A stretch of 9,755 nucleotides of DNA from JBFMHD01 sp040752395 [NCBI: Candidatus Hydrogenedentota bacterium] (lineage in GTDB: Bacteria; JBFMHD01). Shown in pieces: positions 1-5,779 of this stretch. Positions within the stretch are counted from its first letter, which is position 1. Every line of letters starts with the position of its first letter. The DNA lies in the NCBI GenBank assembly GCA_040752395.1, contig JBFMHD010000099.1:1-9755 (forward strand), given 5' to 3'. Below the pieces are notes generated by a model that was given only the letters and a program-made list of their open reading frames with translations, made no database searches and had not been told where the DNA came from. The position numbers and the translations under genes are program-made.

Positions 1-314
1 TGCCTGAGCTTTATAACTTCCATTGCGATCTTTTCATGTTCCTCACGTCGGACAATTACTTCATATAAAGTATTAAGCCGTTGATTTGTTTCATCGATTC
101 GATTATTTGTTTCATCGATTCGATTATCTAAGCGCATTATATGAGTATTAATATCAGAAATTCTTAGAGACATCTCACCCATAGTTTTATGTATACCTGT
201 TATCCCAGCCTTTATACCTGTTATCTCACCCTTAACAGTGGATATCTCTATTTGTATTTTTTCGAGTTCTGGCAAAAACATTGTTTTAAAAGCAGTTATT
301 ATTTCGTCTTTCAT
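1..314 (-). CDS. Coiled-coil protein, N-terminal 104 residues (runs off left edge)
   Basis: The minus-strand frame opens with ATG at 314-312 and stays open to the window edge, so the C-terminus is missing. An SD (AAGGTGG, complement of 323-329) lies 8 nt upstream and a canonical promoter lies before that, which makes the start firm. The protein begins MKDEIITAFKTMFLPELEKI and is soon dominated by seven-residue repeats. First come two KGEITGI-like units (encoded by 192-233), then NRIDETN twice (encoded by an exact 21-bp tandem repeat, 84-125), then RLNTLYEVIVRREEHEKIAM. No signal peptide or membrane segment is visible. The heptad pattern of I/L positions predicts a long parallel coiled coil. 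Similar short coiled-coil proteins occur in many uncultured bacteria and archaea, sometimes ahead of a nuclease-like domain, but any such domain would lie outside this window. Function is unknown. Confidence 0.85.
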   Translation of the reverse strand, partial: MKDEIITAFKTMFLPELEKIQIEISTVKGEITGIKAGITGIHKTMGEMSLRISDINTHIMRLDNRIDETNNRIDETNQRLNTLYEVIVRREEHEKIAMEVIKLR

Positions 315-350
315 AATTTTGACCACCTTAAAATCATCTTTATATATTTC

Positions 351-380
351 AATATATCTTATTTTTCAGATATTTGTCAA
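351..380 (-). promoter_or_regulatory. Sigma-70-type promoter for the coiled-coil gene
   Basis: On the minus strand TTGACA (complement of 375-380) is followed after 18 nt by TATATT (complement of 351-356). The -35 box is a perfect match and the -10 box is close. Transcription would start near 344, leaving a leader of about 30 nt that contains the AAGGTGG ribosome site. This is sequence inference only. Confidence 0.6.
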
Positions 381-418
381 GAATTTGTTAAGAGATTTCT
401 TGAAAAACCTCATTTTTT

Positions 419-443
419 AAAGACGGGTCTTGTGACCCTCTTT
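419..443. other. Imperfect hairpin between divergent genes
   Basis: AAAGA (419-423) and GGGTC (425-429) pair with GACCC (434-438) and TCTTT (439-443) around a TTGT loop, with one bulged C at 424. This gives a 10-bp stem. Neither strand has a proper T-tract after it, so it is not a clear terminator. It sits upstream of the minus-strand promoter and just before the plus-strand reading frame, where it could be an operator or a leader hairpin. Confidence 0.35.
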
Positions 444-451
444 ACATTATA

Positions 452-979
452 TTGATTATATTGAAATTACAAAAAATAGAAAATGTAGTGAGCATCTTTA
501 GATGCGATAAGCAGGGTTTAAAAGAGACCTGCTTAATTTTTTTTGACAAAAGGGGTAAAAATTTTATATATGAGTCTCAAATGAACAGGTGTTTTTATTG
601 TGGGAAAAAAATAATGCCCCAAAATCTATTGTATTATAATTTAGAAAAAGACAGAACTGTTTTTGTATGCAGTTTCGAACATTTAAAAAAAGTAACAGCA
701 TATATTGAGTTCCTTCAGGAATATTATAAAATGTTTACAAGAGTTGGGTTTGTCTCGTTATTTATATATCTTGCATTTTTTGTTTTTTCACCTAAATCCT
801 GGCTGAAATGGATATATTTAATTTTTACTCTTGATTGGGGTATCGGCTGCTTTTTTTATCCATTCTTGTGGTCGTCTATCTCTAATTTTATACCGCTATA
901 TTACGTAACTATACTCCATCGGGTATTCAGTGTTTCACTTATATTCAGTGGCTTTATTGTTTTGATTATCTTCTTTTAA
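452..979 (+). CDS. Small membrane protein with CxxC...CxxxH motif
   Basis: I do not recognise a named family. The frame is 175 codons from a TTG at 452. In-frame alternatives are GTG at 488 and ATG at 581, and none has a good ribosome site, so the start is open. In TTG-based numbering the protein has Cys47-x2-Cys50-Gly, then Cys73-x3-His77, a spacing reminiscent of TRASH/YHS-type metal-binding modules. Three hydrophobic stretches follow, at about 98-112, 120-139 and 158-175, and the chain ends in one of them. This suggests a cytoplasmic metal-binding head on a small membrane anchor. The gene is divergent from the coiled-coil gene and is followed 11 nt later by a solo repeat copy. The paired Cys/His ligands and coherent membrane segments argue that it is coding, but the weak start and absent SD leave doubt. 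It could be the remnant of a longer gene. Confidence 0.55.
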   Translation: MIILKLQKIENVVSIFRCDKQGLKETCLIFFDKRGKNFIYESQMNRCFYCGKKIMPQNLLYYNLEKDRTVFVCSFEHLKKVTAYIEFLQEYYKMFTRVGFVSLFIYLAFFVFSPKSWLKWIYLIFTLDWGIGCFFYPFLWSSISNFIPLYYVTILHRVFSVSLIFSGFIVLIIFF

Positions 980-990
980 AATATACACTC

Positions 991-1047
991 TCCTCTGAAA
1001 AACGTTGTAACTCTAATAATATCAAATAGAAGCAAGAAGCAAGATAA
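991..1047 (-). repeat. Dispersed repeat, module A, solo copy
   Basis: These 57 nt match 9632-9688 at 54 positions, and the first 30 nt are identical to 6757-6786. On the minus strand the copy ends in CAGAGGAG, the SD-bearing edge that sits in front of real genes elsewhere in the window. Here no usable start codon follows at proper spacing and the edge faces the 3' end of the plus-strand membrane gene. It therefore looks like an orphan leader or a separate insertion. Modules B and C are absent. Confidence 0.85.
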
Positions 1048-1141
1048 ACAAACATCTGGTTTTTCATGCTTTGTGTAGAGCGCAAAAACGCAAGAACGCA
1101 ATAACCCAAGAACCCCAAAAACCCAAAAACCCAATAGTGTA

Positions 1142-1158
1142 GAGCGCAACCCGCGCTC
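1142..1158. repeat. Short perfect hairpin GAGCGC-AACCC-GCGCTC
   Basis: A 6-bp GC-rich stem with a 5-nt loop. No T-tract follows on either strand, so it is not an obvious terminator. The words GTGTA and GAGCGCAA before and within it also occur at 1073-1085, which makes a 13-bp direct repeat (1073-1085 and 1137-1149). Confidence 0.5.
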
Positions 1159-1178
1159 ATGTTGACTCCTTCGAAAAA

Positions 1179-1242
1179 GTTCGGAGTTCGGAGTTCGGAG
1201 CTCGTATCTATTATTACGAACTCCTAACTTCTAACTCCTAAC
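1179..1242. repeat. Inverted heptamer repeats forming a long hairpin
   Basis: The left arm (1179-1206) is built of GTTCGGA units. The right arm (1215-1242) is built of CTAACTC-type units. The arms pair at 23 of 28 positions around an 8-nt loop, so the two heptamer tracts are imperfect reverse complements. It could form a cruciform or RNA stem, but it lacks a T-tail. Confidence 0.7.
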
Positions 1243-1348
1243 TCCTATCTTTTTCATCCTTTGTGTACCCCCTTAGAGAACCTAAGTCAACTTATATGTC
1301 AACAAATTGTGGTCAGGCCGTTACTTTGTATCTACCTTAAACATTCAA

Positions 1349-1376
1349 TTGACTTTATAAATGATTTTATTATAAT
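1349..1376 (+). promoter_or_regulatory. Sigma-70-type promoter for the sulfhydrylase gene
   Basis: TTGACT (1349-1354) is followed after 16 nt by a perfect TATAAT (1371-1376). The predicted start near 1383 leaves a leader of about 27 nt containing AGAGG (1396-1400). The leader is too short for a riboswitch, so regulation, if any, would act at the promoter or further upstream. Confidence 0.7.
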
Positions 1377-1409
1377 GTTTTATATTGCACGGATTAGAGG
1401 TTATGCTTT

Positions 1410-2663
1410 ATGGACAATAATAAATGGAAGTTTGAGACGCAGGTCATTCATTGTGGTCAGACACCTTCGTTATGGGAAAACACAACACTTGTCCCAATTT
1501 ATCAAAGTGTTTCGCATAAATTTGAGACCGCAGAAGAATTAAAAGAGGTGTTTTCCGGCAAGAAACCGGGGTTTATTTACCAGCGACTCCGTAACCCGAC
1601 AAATCAGGTGCTTGAGAAGCGGTTAACGCTTCTTGAAGGCGGTGCCGACGCAGTGGTCACCAGCTCTGGCATGTCAGCAATCAATAATGCGGTGCTTGCT
1701 ATCTGTCGAAGCGGTGATACCATAGTTTCAGGGAATTCATTATTTATGACTACATTTCTTCTGTTTAATAATGTTTTGCGGAAACTTGGTATCAACGTTG
1801 TGTTTGTTGAAAGTAGTGATATCGAGGCATGGAAATCTGTAGTAAATCCGAAAATCAAGCTCTTATTTGTTGAAACCATAGGTAATCCAAAAATGGACGT
1901 GCCTAACATAAAAGAGCTTGCAAATTTGGCTCATATAAACAACGCACCGCTGATTGTTGATAATACACTTGCAACACCGTATCTCTTCAGGGCCATTGAA
2001 GCTGGTGCTGATATAGTTGTTCATTCAACAACAAAATATTTAAATGGTCATGGATCCGCGACTGGCGGTGTGGTCATTGATTCTGCAAAATTCAGCTGGC
2101 CATCGGATAAATATCCTGATTTCAATCCATTCAAAGAGCGCAAAGGCCAGCTCGCTTTTATTGACAAGCTCTGGCGCGAGATACACATCAATTTCGGAAC
2201 CACACAATCTCCTTTTCAGTCATATCTGACTTTGATCGGGCTTGACACACTCGCGCTCCGGATGGAACGACATATGAGTAATGCTATGAAGATCGCGGAA
2301 TATCTTGAGAAACACCCGAAAGTAAAATGGATAAAATATCCCGGGCTTGCTTCAAATCCGTTTTATCAAATAGCAAAAACACAGTTTAAAGGCAGGGGTT
2401 TTGGCGGCCTTATGTCAATAGGTCTTCAAAACGAAAAAGCGTGTTCTGATTTTATCAAGAACCTAAAACTTGTGTATCACCTTGCGAATTTAGGTGACTG
2501 TAAAACACTGGTTATCCATCCATGGTCATCACAATATATAAATTTTCCAGAGGAGATCCGGCGTGCAAACGGTATAGTTCCTGAAATGTTGCGTATCTCT
2601 GTCGGAATTGAAAATAGCGACGATATACTTGATGATATCAGTCAGTCTTTAGAAAAAATATAA
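1410..2663 (+). CDS. O-acetylhomoserine sulfhydrylase-type PLP enzyme (Cys/Met metabolism family)
   Basis: The 417 residues cover the full Cys/Met-metabolism PLP family (cystathionine gamma-synthase fold). Such enzymes replace the acyl group of an activated homoserine with sulfide or thiol, or catalyse gamma-elimination, in the cytoplasm. Visible family marks are YQRLRNPT (57-64), SSGMSA (85-90) of the cofactor phosphate loop, Asp184 in VDNT for the pyridine nitrogen, STTKY with Lys209 as the Schiff-base lysine, and Arg395 in RISVGIE for the substrate carboxylate. The length and LGDCKTLVIHP (361-371) favour the MetY/O-acetylhomoserine aminocarboxypropyltransferase branch over MetB or MetC. 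The start is ATG 1410, 9 nt after AGAGG. Oddly, the usual SLYGGT cofactor-stacking segment reads SLFMTT (110-115), replacing the conserved Tyr with Phe. Substrate choice is therefore uncertain; a methionine gamma-lyase-like role is possible. It appears to be monocistronic and converges on the next gene. Confidence 0.85.
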   Translation: MDNNKWKFETQVIHCGQTPSLWENTTLVPIYQSVSHKFETAEELKEVFSGKKPGFIYQRLRNPTNQVLEKRLTLLEGGADAVVTSSGMSAINNAVLAICRSGDTIVSGNSLFMTTFLLFNNVLRKLGINVVFVESSDIEAWKSVVNPKIKLLFVETIGNPKMDVPNIKELANLAHINNAPLIVDNTLATPYLFRAIEAGADIVVHSTTKYLNGHGSATGGVVIDSAKFSWPSDKYPDFNPFKERKGQLAFIDKLWREIHINFGTTQSPFQSYLTLIGLDTLALRMERHMSNAMKIAEYLEKHPKVKWIKYPGLASNPFYQIAKTQFKGRGFGGLMSIGLQNEKACSDFIKNLKLVYHLANLGDCKTLVIHPWSSQYINFPEEIRRANGIVPEMLRISVGIENSDDILDDISQSLEKI

Positions 2664-2733
2664 TCGATACCTTCTCGTCCTTGCTACCCTGTTCAATCCA
2701 ATTAAAAGCATTGAGTCTGGGGATCGCTAAAAG

Positions 2734-2768
2734 AAGTAAGAAATGAGAAATAGGAAATAAAAAAGAAA
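2734..2768. repeat. Degenerate heptamer tract in convergent spacer
   Basis: Five successive 7-bp units can be read: AAGTAAG, AAATGAG, AAATAGG, AAATAAA, AAAGAAA. The first unit is the same heptamer that is tandemly repeated at 3563-3576. The tract lies in the 146-bp spacer between two converging genes. I see no convincing intrinsic terminator for either gene in this spacer. Confidence 0.6.
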
Positions 2769-2809
2769 ATTTGAATAATAGACACAAGAGATTGTGGCGA
2801 CCTATGAAA

Positions 2810-3538
2810 TCAAAGAAAAAACTTAAATGTTTCGGGTTTGAGTTTAAGTATAATTCTATATTCCTCAATAGCATTTAATATATCTATAGATAGTTCTTCA
2901 ATAAATTTCAGTTCAAGGATGTCTTTCAGATTTACACAAAGTGGCATACCTGTGAATATTTTCTTTTTATCATCAGAGAGCTCTGTTTGTAAATAAAGAT
3001 ATAAACCAACCATACTTCCAAGTCCTGTAGCGATACTAATAAAATCAGTTTCTGGATACAAACTTTTTGCAATATATCTTGCAATGGTTTTAAATGAAGA
3101 ATTGTTAACAAGTTCTATTATTTCTTCAAGTAGCACGAATTTTCGTTTATGCGCAGCTAAATCAATCATCAATCCTCTGCCACGTAACATACTATCAACA
3201 TTATCTGTAACAAATGAAAGGTAGTCACCAGCTTCTTTATAAGCAAGTGTCAACAAACCATCAGCAATAAGAAGATGTATAGCTTTATCATCTTTATCCA
3301 TTTCTCTACGCAGGACTAATTTTATAAGATAAAATGAAAGATTCACGAGCTCAATGCTAAATAAAAACCTTTTGTCTTTTTCTTCAACTTCTTTATCCCA
3401 GCCTTTAAACATATGTAAACCGAATTCATATCGTAAAGGTCTATAACTTCTATCCGTAATAATTTTTATTTTTCTTTTAGTATTTGCGAAAGGGGATAAT
3501 TGTAATTCCTTTTCCAATAATTCATAAAATGTTTTCAT
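2810..3538 (-). CDS. Polyprenyl-synthase-like protein lacking the aspartate motifs
   Basis: This is a 242-residue, mostly helical, soluble protein. Its middle resembles trans-isoprenyl diphosphate synthases. IELVNLSFYLIKLVLRR (62-78) sits where these have the helix ELIHxxSLIHDDxxD followed by RR. KAIHLLIADGLLTLAY (85-100) matches the AVLxGDxLLxxAF helix. FKTIARYIAKSL (149-160) matches the KTA segment, and GSMVGLYLYLQTELSDD (174-190) matches GxxFQIxDDxxD. Both aspartate-rich motifs that bind magnesium and diphosphate appear to be lost. By analogy with small non-catalytic subunits such as component 1 of heptaprenyl diphosphate synthase, it may be a partner or regulatory subunit, but this is inference. 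ATG 3538 lies 6 nt after GGAGGA in a doubled SD (complement of 3545-3558). The leader is a dispersed repeat element. Confidence 0.55.
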   Translation of the reverse strand: MKTFYELLEKELQLSPFANTKRKIKIITDRSYRPLRYEFGLHMFKGWDKEVEEKDKRFLFSIELVNLSFYLIKLVLRREMDKDDKAIHLLIADGLLTLAYKEAGDYLSFVTDNVDSMLRGRGLMIDLAAHKRKFVLLEEIIELVNNSSFKTIARYIAKSLYPETDFISIATGLGSMVGLYLYLQTELSDDKKKIFTGMPLCVNLKDILELKFIEELSIDILNAIEEYRIILKLKPETFKFFL

Positions 3539-3544
3539 AGACTC

Positions 3545-3558
3545 TCCTCCTCTCCTCT
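3545..3558 (-). promoter_or_regulatory. Doubled ribosome binding site
   Basis: The minus strand reads AGAGGAGAGGAGGA before the ATG at 3538-3536, so two overlapping SD cores are present. The distal AGAGGA belongs to the dispersed repeat edge and the proximal GGAGGA is the better-spaced one (6 nt). Confidence 0.65.
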
Positions 3559-3735
3559 GAAAAAGTAAGAAGTAAGAAGTGGGAAGTATCAGGACAGGCT
3601 ACAGGCTACGGACTACAGCCGGCTGGAGCCCGAAGCCCGGAGCCAACATATCATTTACTTCTTGCATCTTTCGTTATCTTTCTTTCCGTTATCTTGCTTC
3701 TTTCGTTATCTTGCCTCTACCTATCATCTCTTATG
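3553..3735 (-). repeat. Dispersed intergenic element, copy with short A plus B and C
   Basis: In plus-strand order this copy has the module A edge TCCTCTGAAAAA (3553-3564), four AAGTAAG-type heptamers (3563-3590), the GC-rich module B (3596-3644) of GGCTACA, GGCTACG, GACTACA, GCCGGCT, GGAGCCC, GAAGCCC units, and module C (3645-3735) of CTTCTTGC, CTTTCGTTATCTT and similar words, ending TATCATCTCTTATG. Module B contains the palindrome CAGCCGGCTG (3616-3625). Module C runs 5 nt into the last codons of the upstream gene. On the minus strand the element separates the propeller gene from the polyprenyl-synthase-like gene and supplies the latter's leader. Confidence 0.85.
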
Positions 3736-5728
3736 GCACGAAATAAACTGCTCTATCCTGTATAAGCTGTGCCTTGGGGTCAGGTGGCTCATTGCGGAAA
3801 AGATTCAAAATGACTTTTACTTCAAACATAGTTTTATAAGGCACTTTTCTATAAGGTGTTCTGTAAACCACTAAATATTCTTCCTGAAAATTATAATCTT
3901 TTAATCTTCTAAACTCATTTTTAAAATACGGTGAATTAATATCAAAAAAATTTCCACCTGTCCACTGAGATATATATCTGGCATTACTTAAAATTTTATC
4001 ACTTACAATGCTTATAGGTAGATGCAGTCCTTTTGCAAGGTATATAATTTTTCTGCAAGAATCTTCTTTTAAATCTTCAGCTGTTATAAGTATTACATTT
4101 CTTAAGTTCTTATCAAGATAAGCATTCCATAAAGCTTTATCCAGAGCTGATTCAAGATTTTTATAATAGATGCTACCCATATCAGTTATGGTTTTGTTCT
4201 TCTTACTATCAATAATAAAATAATACTTATTTTTAATACCTATAAAATCTAACTCCTTTTCTAAAACTTCTACTAATTTTTTTTCATTCTCTTTGAGTTT
4301 AGAAATCACTATGTGTACTGACGAAGTTTTATCACTTCTTATTTTTGAGACATCGATTGGATAAACTCTGTTATTATTTTCATATACTGCAAAATTATTT
4401 TTATTAAGGTTTGGATAATGAAATCCTCTGTCATCAGTAACAGTAAAGTAAATGCCGAGTAGATGTTCTTTTTCATAATGAGAAACATCTATTTTCTTTA
4501 TATCAAGAAAAATCCTTTCGTCTTTAATAAGAGAGGGTCGATAAATTCTTATTCTGCTTTTTTCAAGGTCAGATAAATAGAGATAATCTTTATTATCAAT
4601 CTCAATATCAGAAATAGATACAATCGTATCAGAATTAATATTATCAAGAATTAAAGTTTCGTTTAAAAGATTCCCATTTTTCATTTTAAATACATTACCG
4701 TTTTTTGTTACAATAAAAAATAAATCATCTTTAATTGAAGAGAATCCCTGGGGTTCAAAAAATTGAGGATTTTTAAATTCCTGCAGTATCAATCCATTTA
4801 TATCGAACTTCTCTATCCTGTTATTATTCTTATCAATCACATAAAGAAATCCGTCCCTATCGAATAATAAATCACAAGGATTAATAAAGAGACCAGGTTC
4901 TATACCATAACCACCAATCATACTTATGCAGTTGTAGCTTTTATCAAAAATAGAGATACGATGATTCCCGCTTTCTGTTATATAAATATTTTCAAATACA
5001 TCCTTTGTAATAAATGATGGTCCTGATAATTCACCTTTTAACTTTCCAAGCCCACCTATCTCTTTAATTGTTTTTCCATTATAATTTATAATCCTTACCT
5101 TATTAATATTAAATAAACCAACGGTTATTTTATCTTTTTCAAAGAAAAACCCTTTGGGTTTACTCCCTCTTTTAAATTTAAACTCTTTTATTCTCTCACC
5201 GTTCTGATTTAATATTACTATTTCATCAGTAGCATATGATGAGAGATATAAATAATTATCTGAGGGGTTATAATAAAGTGCGACTGGTAACGAAAAAAAT
5301 CCTGTGCCTATATCTTTTCCGTAAATCTCTTTTATTAAAGTATATTTATCAGTAGAAAAAATATCATCAGTTGTACCAATCTTTATGTTTTCCCAGTTTT
5401 TCGAGCGTTTAATCTTCCATCCAACAGGATAAGTATCACCATAACCTTTGTCCTGTATCTTCTGCCAGCATTCATTAGCCTTTTTTGGATCGCCCATTAA
5501 AAGGTTAAGTTTTCCGAAATAATAAAGAGTTTCAATATTATCAGGATAAAAATTTAACGACTCGTTGAAATAATTTTTAGCAGAATTATAGTCACCAAGA
5601 TAAAACGAAATTATTCCTTCATAGAGTCTCTTACCCGACTGAAGTAATTCATAGTATCCTGGTTCTTTAGCCCGGGTATTTGTCACTAATACTATTAAGA
5701 GTAAAATACTGCTAAAATAATTCTTCAT
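3731..5728 (-). CDS. Secreted TPR / NHL-propeller / vWA-like protein
   Basis: The 665 residues start with a signal peptide (1-20: Lys, then a leucine/isoleucine core, then TRA). Next comes a short TPR-type helical region (about 27-95, with GDYNSAKNYFNESLNFYPDN). About 125-400 forms a six-bladed NHL-type beta-propeller; repeated marks are NIYITESGNHRISIFD (247-262), FLYVIDKNNNRIEKFD (294-309) and YLYLSDLEKSRIRIYR (382-397). Residues 420-460 carry the FAVYENNNRVYPI strand pattern typical of secreted vWA-related proteins. A vWA-like alpha/beta domain follows (about 468-600) and then a terminal beta unit (EEYLVVYRTPYRK). The vWA-like part shows no DxSxS metal site. NHL propellers usually bind proteins or sugars, so an extracytoplasmic binding or scaffold role is inferred. 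The start is ATG 5728 with only a weak GGGA upstream. The gene follows glmU after 51 nt and may be in the same transcript. Confidence 0.75.
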   Translation of the reverse strand: MKNYFSSILLLIVLVTNTRAKEPGYYELLQSGKRLYEGIISFYLGDYNSAKNYFNESLNFYPDNIETLYYFGKLNLLMGDPKKANECWQKIQDKGYGDTYPVGWKIKRSKNWENIKIGTTDDIFSTDKYTLIKEIYGKDIGTGFFSLPVALYYNPSDNYLYLSSYATDEIVILNQNGERIKEFKFKRGSKPKGFFFEKDKITVGLFNINKVRIINYNGKTIKEIGGLGKLKGELSGPSFITKDVFENIYITESGNHRISIFDKSYNCISMIGGYGIEPGLFINPCDLLFDRDGFLYVIDKNNNRIEKFDINGLILQEFKNPQFFEPQGFSSIKDDLFFIVTKNGNVFKMKNGNLLNETLILDNINSDTIVSISDIEIDNKDYLYLSDLEKSRIRIYRPSLIKDERIFLDIKKIDVSHYEKEHLLGIYFTVTDDRGFHYPNLNKNNFAVYENNNRVYPIDVSKIRSDKTSSVHIVISKLKENEKKLVEVLEKELDFIGIKNKYYFIIDSKKNKTITDMGSIYYKNLESALDKALWNAYLDKNLRNVILITAEDLKEDSCRKIIYLAKGLHLPISIVSDKILSNARYISQWTGGNFFDINSPYFKNEFRRLKDYNFQEEYLVVYRTPYRKVPYKTMFEVKVILNLFRNEPPDPKAQLIQDRAVYFVP

Positions 5729-5746
5729 TTGTATCCCATCAGTTAT

Positions 5747-5775
5747 CTGTCTTCTGTCTTCTGTCTCCTGTTTTC
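5747..5775. repeat. CTGTCTT heptamer tract
   Basis: Four 7-bp units, CTGTCTT, CTGTCTT, CTGTCTC and CTGTTTT, fill most of the 51-bp gap between glmU and the propeller gene. On the minus strand they form an A/G-rich leader just upstream of the propeller start, where a strong ribosome site is missing. Confidence 0.75.
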
Positions 5776-5779
5776 TATC

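Larger units (their letters stand above)
1060..1267. repeat. 18-bp direct repeats 190 bp apart
   Basis: TTTTTCATGCTTTGTGTA at 1060-1077 recurs at 1250-1267 with one change (G to C). The pair brackets the A/C-rich run, the GAGCGC hairpin and the heptamer hairpin. It could be the trace of an insertion between duplicated sequence or a segmental duplication. No mobile-element coding sequence lies between the copies. Confidence 0.6.
980..1409. other. Gene-free spacer, repeat-rich, with downstream promoter
   Basis: I see no credible gene in these 430 bp. From left to right it holds a solo copy of repeat module A (991-1047), an A/C-rich run of loosely repeated CGCAAGAA and CCCAAAAA words (about 1078-1135), a GAGCGC hairpin (1142-1158), a heptamer-built inverted repeat (1179-1242), an 18-bp near-perfect direct repeat at 1060-1077 and 1250-1267, and the promoter and ribosome site of the sulfhydrylase gene. 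Open frames crossing it on either strand lack ribosome sites and are made of repeat sequence. Confidence 0.7.

Noticed and set aside
419-443. Hairpin as a terminator
   Set aside because: The 10-bp bulged stem is real, but neither side is followed by a run of T.
966-1160. Minus-strand frame of 64 codons in the 980-1160 spacer
   Set aside because: It is made of repeat module A and the A/C-rich run, has no SD before its ATG and overlaps the end of the membrane-protein gene.
1179-1242. CRISPR-like array
   Set aside because: Units are only 7 bp, contiguous and without spacers. No cas-like gene is present.
1304-1316. Word ATTGTGGTCAG upstream and again inside the sulfhydrylase gene (near 1449)
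   Set aside because: An isolated 11-bp match in different flanks; most likely chance.
1261-1542. Plus-strand frame across the sulfhydrylase promoter
   Set aside because: It overlaps the promoter and the first codons of the well-supported enzyme gene in another frame and has no ribosome site.
2664-2809. Intrinsic terminator between the convergent genes
   Set aside because: Only weak 5-bp pairings with long loops and no T-tract were found on either strand.
5729-5779. Frameshifted remainder of the GlmU acetyltransferase domain
   Set aside because: The gap is only 51 bp and consists of CTGTCTT heptamers. No beta-helix coding signal is visible in any frame.
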